Assembly (NCBI GenBank): GCA_964425585.1
Contig: CAYRMG010000022.1
Coordinates: forward strand, 1-20,218
Reading direction: 5' to 3'
Length of the DNA stretch: 20,218 nt
Origin: Aquifex sp964425585
GTDB lineage: Bacteria; Aquificota; Aquificia; Aquificales; Aquificaceae
Below are positions 15,299-20,218 of this stretch, in pieces. The first letter of the stretch is position 1; each line of letters begins with the position of its first letter. The notes beneath the pieces are model-generated. The model saw nothing but the letters and a program-made list of their open reading frames with translations, was not told the origin of the DNA and searched no databases. Position numbers and translations under genes: made by a program.

Positions 15299-15304
15299 AT
15301 TATA
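15299..15304 (-). promoter_or_regulatory. Consensus -10 box of the soeABC promoter
   Basis: Perfect TATAAT on the minus strand, giving a leader of about 67 nt before soeA. The matching -35 position (TTATAG at 17 bp) is poor and lies inside an inverted repeat, which suggests activator or repressor control rather than a simple housekeeping promoter. Confidence 0.5.
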
Positions 15305-15330
15305 AGACTTACTTATAGGTTCTATAAGTA
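15301..15330. promoter_or_regulatory. Operator-like array of TATAAG half-sites between soeA and proB
   Basis: Three half-sites of alternating orientation start exactly 11 bp apart: TATAAG (15301), CTTATA (15312), TATAAG (15323). The right-hand pair is part of a perfect 9-bp inverted repeat, TACTTATAG-GTT-CTATAAGTA (15310-15330). It covers the -35 region of the soe promoter and lies just upstream of the proB -10 box. Probably a binding site for a dimeric regulator. Confidence 0.45.
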
Positions 15331-15341
15331 GCAGCGGGATT

Positions 15342-15347
15342 TAAAAT
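15342..15347 (+). promoter_or_regulatory. Putative -10 box of proB
   Basis: TAAAAT ends 9 nt before the proB ATG. AAGGA directly touches the ATG, too close for a normal Shine-Dalgarno, so initiation may be near-leaderless. Confidence 0.38.
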
Positions 15348-15356
15348 CTGTAAGGA

Positions 15357-16427
15357 ATGAGAATCGTTCTGAAAATAGGCTCAAACCTTCTTGAGACACC
15401 TGAAGGGGATATAGACCTCAGGTTTCTCTCCAAACTTGCGGAAGAAATTAAAAGATTAAAGGGAAAGGGATACGAGTTTCTTATAGTTTCTTCGGGTGCA
15501 GTTCTTTCGGGTGCAAAAAAGCTCGGTATCAAAGAAAGGCCGAAGGATTTAATAACCAAACAGGCACTCTCCGCTGTAGGGCAAGCATACCTTATGCATC
15601 TATACGACACCGTTTTTTCAAACTACGGCCTTATGGTGGGACAAGTTCTCCTTACAAAGGATGTATTTTCCGCAAAGAACAAGGATAGGTTTACAAACGC
15701 AAGGAATACCCTTAACAAGCTTCTTGAGATGGGAATAATTCCCGTAATTAACGAAAACGATGCGGTTGCGGTAAGCGAGCTTATATTCGGCGATAACGAT
15801 TTTTTAGCTGCATACGTTTCTTTTATGGTAGGAGCAAACCTTTTCGTTATATTTTCAAGTGCGGGAGGACTCAGGGATTACGAGGACAGGATTATACCCG
15901 TTGTTGAAAGAATTGAGGAAGCCTTTAAATACGTAAGGGGAACAGGAACGAGCTTCGGGACGGGAGGTATGAGAAGTAAGCTGGAAGCAACAAGACTCGC
16001 AACCACATTAAACATCCCCGTGATAATAACGGGAAAAGATGACTCCCTTGAGGATATAGTGAATTTCAAGACAAAGGGAACACTCTTTAAACCCTCAAAA
16101 AGAAAACTCAGGAATGCACTTAAAGTTATAGCAACACTTGAAGAGCCCAAAGGTGTAATAGTTGTAGACCGAGGAGCTGTGAAAGCCCTGAAAGAAGGGA
16201 AGAGCCTTCTTCCCGCGGGTATAAGGAGAGTTGAGGGAGTTTTTGAAAAGGGTGATATAGTAAGTGTTATAAATGAAGAGGGGTTAATCGTAGGGAAAGG
16301 TAAGGTAAACTTTTCTTCGGAGGAGCTTGAAAGGATAAAGGGACTAAAGACAAAGGAAGTGAGAGAACTCCTTAAAACTACAAAGGATGAGGCTATTCAT
16401 AGAGATAACATGGTTGTGTTTCTTTAA
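15357..16427 (+). CDS. proB: Glutamate 5-kinase with C-terminal PUA domain
   Basis: 356 residues, close to the two-domain family length. It phosphorylates glutamate with ATP, the first step of proline synthesis. The kinase domain (about 1-245) shows KIGSNLL (6-12), SSGAV, PVINENDAV, FGDND and the signature GTGGMRSK. Residues from about 260 form the PUA domain found in most bacterial ProB. After the strand that usually reads LTDxxGLY this protein has FSSAGGL, a local change in the nucleotide or substrate loop. No proA is adjacent. It is divergent from soeABC across a 131-bp intergenic region and followed by nuoE after 20 bp. Confidence 0.95.
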   Translation: MRIVLKIGSNLLETPEGDIDLRFLSKLAEEIKRLKGKGYEFLIVSSGAVLSGAKKLGIKERPKDLITKQALSAVGQAYLMHLYDTVFSNYGLMVGQVLLTKDVFSAKNKDRFTNARNTLNKLLEMGIIPVINENDAVAVSELIFGDNDFLAAYVSFMVGANLFVIFSSAGGLRDYEDRIIPVVERIEEAFKYVRGTGTSFGTGGMRSKLEATRLATTLNIPVIITGKDDSLEDIVNFKTKGTLFKPSKRKLRNALKVIATLEEPKGVIVVDRGAVKALKEGKSLLPAGIRRVEGVFEKGDIVSVINEEGLIVGKGKVNFSSEELERIKGLKTKEVRELLKTTKDEAIHRDNMVVFL

Positions 16428-16433
16428 AGACTT

Positions 16434-16439
16434 TAAAAT
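16434..16439 (+). promoter_or_regulatory. Putative -10 box of nuoE
   Basis: TAAAAT ends 8 nt before the nuoE ATG, in the short gap after proB. No Shine-Dalgarno lies between, so nuoEF could be expressed from its own leaderless transcript or read through from proB. Confidence 0.4.
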
Positions 16440-16447
16440 TTATATCT

Positions 16448-16930
16448 ATGTTTAAAACGGAGTTTGAATTTCCCGAAGAACTCAAGAGGAAGCTTGAGGA
16501 ACACATAAACTACTTTCCCAAAAAACAACAAGCCATACTTCTTTGTCTCCACGAAATCCAGGATTACTACGGCTACATTCCTCCCGAAAGCCTAAAGCCC
16601 CTTGCGGATATGCTTGAACTTCCCCTTAACCACGTTGAGGGAGTTGTAGCCTTTTACGATATGTTTGACAGGGAAGATAAGGCTAAATACAGGATTAGGG
16701 TATGTGTAAGCATAGTTTGCCATCTTATGGGCAAGAATAAACTGCTTGAGGCTCTTGAGAAGATACTCGGCATAAAGCCGGGGGAAACAACTCCGGACGG
16801 GAAGTTTAAGATAGTTCCCGTTCAGTGTCTCGGTGCTTGTTCGGAAGCACCCGTATTTATGATAAATGAGGATGAGTATAAATTTGAAAGTGAGGTGCAG
16901 CTGAATGAGGTCCTATCCCGCTATACCTAG
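16448..16930 (+). CDS. nuoE: NADH-quinone oxidoreductase subunit E
   Basis: 160 residues, thioredoxin-like [2Fe-2S] subunit of the complex I NADH module. It binds cluster N1a through Cys86, Cys91, Cys127 and Cys131 (CVSIVC and CLGAC). A helical N-terminus (FPKKQQAILLCLHEIQDYYG) contacts NuoF. The sequence is nearly what I recall of Aquifex aeolicus NuoE, differing at a few positions in the first 40 residues. The last 26 bp overlap nuoF. No nuoG follows, so the NADH module is separated from the rest of complex I in this region. Confidence 0.97.
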   Translation: MFKTEFEFPEELKRKLEEHINYFPKKQQAILLCLHEIQDYYGYIPPESLKPLADMLELPLNHVEGVVAFYDMFDREDKAKYRIRVCVSIVCHLMGKNKLLEALEKILGIKPGETTPDGKFKIVPVQCLGACSEAPVFMINEDEYKFESEVQLNEVLSRYT

Positions 16931-18185
16931 AATTTATGCGGAAACTACTTTGAATATGCTTCTAAAGAGGGCTAAAAAGCCCCGTGTTCATACAATAGAT
17001 GAATACATTAAGGACGGAGGATACCAAGCCCTTGAAAAGGCATTTAACATGTCCCCCGAGGAAATAATAGACTGGGTTGACAAAAGCACACTGAGAGGAA
17101 GAGGAGGAGCGGGATTCCCCACGGGTAAAAAGTGGAAGTTTGCGGTTCAAAATCCCGCCCCGAGATACTTCATATGTAACGCGGACGAATCGGAACCGGG
17201 AACGTTCAAAGACAGGATTATTATAGAAAGAGACCCCCACCTACTGATAGAGGGAATAATAATATCCTCATACGCTATAGGGGCAAACGAGGCTTACATT
17301 TACATAAGGGGTGAGTATACCGCGGGTTATTACATCCTCAGGGATGCCATAGAGGAGGCGAAGAAAAAGGGACTTCTCGGTAAAAACATTCTCGGCTCGG
17401 GTTTTGACCTTGAGATATACGTGGCAAGGGGTGCGGGTGCGTATATCTGCGGTGAAGAAACCGCACTGATAGAAAGCCTTGAAGGAAAAAGGGGACACCC
17501 CAGACTGAAGCCCCCCTATCCCGTTCAAAAGGGTCTTTGGGGAAGGCCTACGGTTGTTAACAACGTTGAGACCATAGCTAATATCCCTTACATAATCTCA
17601 ATGGGATGGGAGGAATACAGGTATATAGGCCCCAGCGATTACGCAGGTCCGAAGCTATTTCCCGTCAGCGGTAAAGTTAAAAAGCCCGGTGTTTACGAGC
17701 TTCCTATGAATACGACTCTGAGGGAAGTAATCTTCAAGTATGCGGGAGGAACGCTCGGAAACAAGAAGGTTAAGGCTGTTTTTTCGGGAGCACTTGATTG
17801 CTTTTCCCATGAGGAGCTGGATATACCTATGGATTACTCCCCGCTGGGATTCGGCGGAACCGGAACGGTTATAGTTCTCACGGAAGAGGACGATATCGTT
17901 GAAGCAGCCCTGAAGATTGCGGAGTTTTACGAACACGAGACCTGCGGTCAGTGCACCCCTTGCAGGGTCGGCTGCTACGAACAGGCTAACCTCCTTGAAA
18001 AAATTTACAAGGGAGAGGCGGATGAAAAGGACTGGGAAGGTTTTGATTTCGTAAACAGAAACATACAACCCACATCTATATGCGGTCTCGGAGCTGTTGC
18101 GGGAAGACTAATAAGACAAACCATTGAGAAGTTTCCCGAGGAGTGGGAAAGGTATAAAAAGAAGCTCCAGAAGGTCGGGGCTTGA
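16905..18185 (+). CDS. nuoF: NADH-quinone oxidoreductase subunit F
   Basis: 426 residues. It binds NADH, FMN and [4Fe-4S] cluster N3 and accepts hydride from NADH. The FMN/NADH glycine-rich loop is RGRGGAGFPTGKKW (64-77), and Glu95 and Glu97 lie in CNADESEPGTF. The second site is GAGAYICGEETAL. Cluster N3 ligands are Cys347, Cys350, Cys353 (CGQCTPC) and Cys393 (ICGLG). ATG 16905 lies inside nuoE, with GAGGT eight nt upstream. The overlap of 26 bp implies coupled translation and fixed stoichiometry. NuoF could also serve other FMN modules such as electron-bifurcating or hydrogenase complexes, but the NuoE pairing and close match to Aquifex NuoF favour complex I. Confidence 0.97.
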   Translation: MRSYPAIPRIYAETTLNMLLKRAKKPRVHTIDEYIKDGGYQALEKAFNMSPEEIIDWVDKSTLRGRGGAGFPTGKKWKFAVQNPAPRYFICNADESEPGTFKDRIIIERDPHLLIEGIIISSYAIGANEAYIYIRGEYTAGYYILRDAIEEAKKKGLLGKNILGSGFDLEIYVARGAGAYICGEETALIESLEGKRGHPRLKPPYPVQKGLWGRPTVVNNVETIANIPYIISMGWEEYRYIGPSDYAGPKLFPVSGKVKKPGVYELPMNTTLREVIFKYAGGTLGNKKVKAVFSGALDCFSHEELDIPMDYSPLGFGGTGTVIVLTEEDDIVEAALKIAEFYEHETCGQCTPCRVGCYEQANLLEKIYKGEADEKDWEGFDFVNRNIQPTSICGLGAVAGRLIRQTIEKFPEEWERYKKKLQKVGA

Positions 18186-18203
18186 GCTCCCTTTACTTTT
18201 TTT
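18177..18203 (+). terminator. Weak possible terminator after nuoF
   Basis: GGGGC (18177-18181) can pair with GCTCC (18186-18190) around a TTGA loop, with one G-U pair. A run of seven T follows at 18197-18203. The stem is short and the T-run is six bases away, so this is marginal. Confidence 0.25.
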
Positions 18204-18228
18204 CCCTTCCGAAACAGAATAAATATTT

Positions 18229-18573
18229 ATGAAGAAAACTTATAAAAATATAGAACTTGAACTATTAAAGGAAATTTCCGACCTTGAGTATTACGATGTA
18301 AAGGCTCCCTTAAACTCAAAGGATTTCTGGAAGGAGTGGCAAGAAAAATTCAACAGGGCAAACCTCACCTTAATAGCCCTCAGGAATATTCTCAGAAAAA
18401 ACAGATTAAGCAAGCAGGATTTTAAGAAGGTTGTGAACCTTATAAAAAGCTATGAGGATATAATATCCTATCTGAACAGCCTTAAAGCTACAGCCCTCAA
18501 TGCGAGGGGCTACTACGGAGGTTACTTTATAGAGTTTGAAGAAGACGATGAGGATGAAATGGAAGGAGGTTAA
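18229..18573 (+). CDS. Helical protein with acidic tail, function unknown
   Basis: 114 residues, predicted almost entirely alpha-helical (KKTYKNIELELLKEISDL; FWKEWQEKFNRANLTLIALR; KQDFKKVVNLIKSYEDIISY). It ends in an aromatic-glycine patch (GYYGGYF) and a run of acidic residues (EFEEDDEDEMEGG). It has no cysteine, signal peptide or membrane helix. I do not recognise the family. It lies 43 bp after nuoF and only 2 bp before the thioredoxin-fold gene, whose Shine-Dalgarno (GGAGG) is inside its last codons, so the two are probably co-translated. Confidence 0.72.
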   Translation: MKKTYKNIELELLKEISDLEYYDVKAPLNSKDFWKEWQEKFNRANLTLIALRNILRKNRLSKQDFKKVVNLIKSYEDIISYLNSLKATALNARGYYGGYFIEFEEDDEDEMEGG

Positions 18574-18575
18574 AG

Positions 18576-18908
18576 ATGTTTGAAGGATTCAAAGAGGTTA
18601 CGGATAAAGACTTTTACAAGGCTGTTATGATGAACCCTAAGCCTTCCGTTGTTGTTTTTACAGACCCTAACAATCCCGCGAACGAACAGTTAAAGCCCAT
18701 TCTTGAGAAGTTTCAAAAACTTTACGGGGATAAGGTTGAGTTCTTTTATCTGGACGTTACAAAAAATACATCTTTTGAGGACTTCGGTATATTTAACTTT
18801 CCCGCCATACTTTACTTCAGGGATACCATGGAACTTGACAGGCACGACTTCATACCCACCGAGGAAATGGTAGAACAAGCCATAAAAAGGCTTTTGAGGA
18901 TGGTCTGA
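18576..18908 (+). CDS. Thioredoxin-fold protein lacking the redox cysteines
   Basis: 110 residues with the thioredoxin pattern: VVVFTDPNNPAN (25-36), LKPILEKFQKLYGDKVEFFYLDV (39-61) and FPAILYF (75-81) with the cis-proline Pro76. Aligned by eye to the usual FWAPWCGPC, it reads FTDPNNPAN, so the CGPC active site is NPAN (33-36). There is no cysteine at all. It cannot do disulfide chemistry and is more likely a scaffold or binding protein. It has no signal peptide, so it is cytoplasmic. The stop overlaps the next start (TGATG at 18906-18910), coupling it to gspG. Confidence 0.8.
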   Translation: MFEGFKEVTDKDFYKAVMMNPKPSVVVFTDPNNPANEQLKPILEKFQKLYGDKVEFFYLDVTKNTSFEDFGIFNFPAILYFRDTMELDRHDFIPTEEMVEQAIKRLLRMV

Positions 18909-19309
18909 TGAGAAGGGGTTTTACACTAATAGAGGTTCTCGTTGTTTTAATTATTCTCGGTCTTATTGCCGCCTTAATAGTTCCCAAAATAACTTCTCAG
19001 GTTGACGAGGCAAGGATAAAAACAACTAAGCTACAGCTAAAGGCAATAAAGAACGCCCTTGAACAATTTAAACTTGATAACGGCTTTTATCCTACGACCG
19101 AGCAGGGGTTAAAGGCACTCGTTGAAAAGCCCACAACACCGCCGGAGCCCAAGAACTGGAAGCAGTATATGGAAAAGCTGCCTAAAGACGCCTGGGGAAA
19201 TGACTTTATTTACATATCGCCCGCGGGTTCAAAACCTTACGAGTTGAAATCCGCAGGTCCCGACGGCGTTGAGGGAACGGAGGACGACATAAGCGTGTGG
19301 GATTTATGA
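18908..19309 (+). CDS. gspG: Type II secretion major pseudopilin
   Basis: 133 residues. Prepilin leader MRRG is cut before Phe in FTLIEVLVVLIILGLIAAL, with Glu at +5 of the mature protein. The hydrophobic helix is followed by the GspG hallmark GFYPTTEQGLKALVEKP and a calcium-binding tail (SAGPDGVEGTEDDISVW). It forms the shaft of the type II secretion pseudopilus, which pushes folded proteins through the outer membrane. The start overlaps the preceding gene (TGATG), and the stop overlaps the next (ATGA). Confidence 0.95.
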   Translation: MRRGFTLIEVLVVLIILGLIAALIVPKITSQVDEARIKTTKLQLKAIKNALEQFKLDNGFYPTTEQGLKALVEKPTTPPEPKNWKQYMEKLPKDAWGNDFIYISPAGSKPYELKSAGPDGVEGTEDDISVWDL

Positions 19310-19569
19310 GGGGATTTACACTCCTTGAAACGGTTATAGCTCTAACCGTTATAGGTTTAACGCTATCCGTTATATTTTCCCTCCTCTCCCGAAGCATAAA
19401 AACCATGGAAGATGTAAAACGCCAATGGGAAGATTTTACATACCTTGATAGAGCTGTTAAGCTCGGGATAAGCAACGGAATAAATGTAGAAGAAAAAAAG
19501 CTTGAGGAATACGAAGTAAAAGTAAGGATTTATAAAAAAGGAAATGTGGAGTTTATACTTCTTGAGTAA
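19306..19569 (+). CDS. Minor pseudopilin with type IV prepilin leader, GspI/H-like
   Basis: 87 residues. The leader MRG is followed by FTLLETVIALTVIGLTLSVI, with Glu at +5, so it should be processed by the same prepilin peptidase as GspG. The mature domain is short (about 60 residues after the helix), shorter than typical GspI or GspH. I chose ATG 19306, which overlaps the gspG stop (ATGA), over the in-frame GTG at 19297, because the leader then has standard length. It overlaps the LolD-like gene on the other strand by 17 bp. No further gsp genes are visible. Confidence 0.82.
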   Translation: MRGFTLLETVIALTVIGLTLSVIFSLLSRSIKTMEDVKRQWEDFTYLDRAVKLGISNGINVEEKKLEEYEVKVRIYKKGNVEFILLE

Positions 19570-20215
19570 TCCTTCCGTCCTTTAAGTAAATAATTCTTGA
19601 GAAGAAGCGTTTTAGTTCTTCGTTGTGGGTAGCAACTATAAAGGTTATACCTTTTTTGTTCATCTCTTTAAAGAGATTGAAGATTTTTTCACCTTCTTTG
19701 CTATCAACGTTTCCCGTAGGTTCGTCCGCAAGGATTAAAAGAGGTTCAATCATAAGCGCTCTCCCTATCGCAACCCTTTGCTGTTCACCTCCCGAAAGCT
19801 GGTAAGGTTTGTGATTAATCCTGTGGGAAAGCCTCAAGAAGGAAAGTATCTCCATAGCCTTTTTTTTCGGTTCCCTTACACCCAAAAGCTCCCCTATAAT
19901 CGTGAGATTCTCAAGAACGGTAAAGTCCTCAAGGAGGTAGTAAAACTGGAATATGTATGCTATCCTTCTTTTTCTCAGCTCCGCAAGTTCGTCCTCATCC
20001 ATAGCGGATATCTCCTTTCCGAATACCTTTACCTCACCCTCCGAGGGTTTATCAAGACCGCCTATTATATGAAGGAGCGTGCTTTTTCCCGAACCGGAAG
20101 GTCCCATAATACCCAGAAACTCACCTTTATTCACAACCATATTTATACCCCATAGGGCTACGGTTCCGTTTTTGTAAACCTTCTTAAGATTCCTCAGTTC
20201 CACCAATCTCTCCAT
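19553..20215 (-). CDS. LolD/MacB-family ABC transporter ATPase
   Basis: 220 residues, the size of LolD. Walker A is GPSGSGKST, the Q-loop is YIFQFYYLL, the signature is LSGGEQQRVAIGRAL, Walker B is LLILADEPTGN and the switch histidine is in ATHNEE. The SGGEQQRVAIGRAL...ADEPTGNVDS pattern belongs to the LolD/FtsE/MacB group. In LolCDE it powers release of lipoproteins from the inner membrane towards the outer membrane, which suits this Gram-negative. The permease partner would lie outside the window, so substrate is open. The ATG at 20215 lies 3 bp from the right edge; a longer N-terminus cannot be excluded. Confidence 0.88.
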   Translation of the reverse strand: MERLVELRNLKKVYKNGTVALWGINMVVNKGEFLGIMGPSGSGKSTLLHIIGGLDKPSEGEVKVFGKEISAMDEDELAELRKRRIAYIFQFYYLLEDFTVLENLTIIGELLGVREPKKKAMEILSFLRLSHRINHKPYQLSGGEQQRVAIGRALMIEPLLILADEPTGNVDSKEGEKIFNLFKEMNKKGITFIVATHNEELKRFFSRIIYLKDGRITQEV

Positions 20216-20218
20216 CTT

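Noticed and set aside
17655..18068. 137-codon open frame antisense to nuoF
   Set aside because: Shadow of a highly conserved nuoF coding region, with no start signal.
19297..19305. GTG start for the minor pseudopilin
   Set aside because: ATG 19306 gives a normal short prepilin leader and a typical ATGA overlap with gspG.
1..20218. tRNA, rRNA, CRISPR arrays, insertion sequences or integrase sites
   Set aside because: Scanned by eye for repeated spacers, cloverleaf CCA ends, transposase motifs and long direct repeats; none found.

Overview
The window looks like chromosome of a member of the Aquificaceae, probably Aquifex or a very close relative. I base this on memory and ran no search. The NuoE and NuoF proteins here (160 and 426 residues) read almost like the Aquifex aeolicus subunits whose structures are known, including the Cys86/91/127/131 and Cys347/350/353/393 cluster ligands. 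A lipid A gene (lpxD) shows a Gram-negative envelope. A SoeABC-type sulfite dehydrogenase fits a sulfur-oxidising chemolithotroph. Composition is even across the window. I see no transposase, integrase, tRNA, rRNA or CRISPR array.

Layout. 33-731 (+): membrane protein resembling half of a NuoM/Mrp-type subunit. 712-4381 (-): lepB-ispF-trxB, then an FAD/NAD disulfide oxidoreductase. 4419-4925 (+): periplasmic Cu/Zn superoxide dismutase. 4926-5696 (-): WaaE/KdtX-like glycosyltransferase, divergent from lpxD (5709-6692, +). A previously unlisted 30-residue membrane miniprotein follows lpxD. 6781-7392 (-): unknown polytopic membrane protein. 7435-9377 (+): phosphoglucose/phosphomannose isomerase, truA and a conserved 78-residue protein, followed by a YajR-like MFS transporter (9393-10577). 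10568-15225 (-): soeABC. 15357-16427 (+): proB. 16448-18185 (+): nuoEF. 18229-19569 (+): an unknown helical protein, a cysteine-less thioredoxin-fold protein and two type II secretion pseudopilins. 19553-20215 (-): LolD-type ATPase at the window edge.

How the genes work together. SoeABC would oxidise sulfite on the cytoplasmic side and feed electrons to the quinone pool. NuoEF is the NADH/FMN module of complex I, here without nuoG or the membrane arm beside it. LpxD, the glycosyltransferase, LepB, LolD and the pseudopilins all serve the envelope and its secretion. TrxB, the disulfide oxidoreductase and SodC are redox-defence functions.

The strongest unusual signals are regulatory. Most genes that begin a transcription unit have a TAAAAT-like -10 box only 6-9 nt before the ATG and no Shine-Dalgarno, which suggests leaderless mRNA. 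Genes inside operons, soeA and sodC have strong Shine-Dalgarno sequences. The soeA Shine-Dalgarno sits exactly in the loop of a perfect 7-bp hairpin, and the soeA/proB intergenic region holds three TATAAG half-sites with an 11-bp period. All five convergent gene pairs overlap or abut. Among the proteins, the thioredoxin reductase has lost both NADPH-binding motifs, which points to an unusual electron donor.
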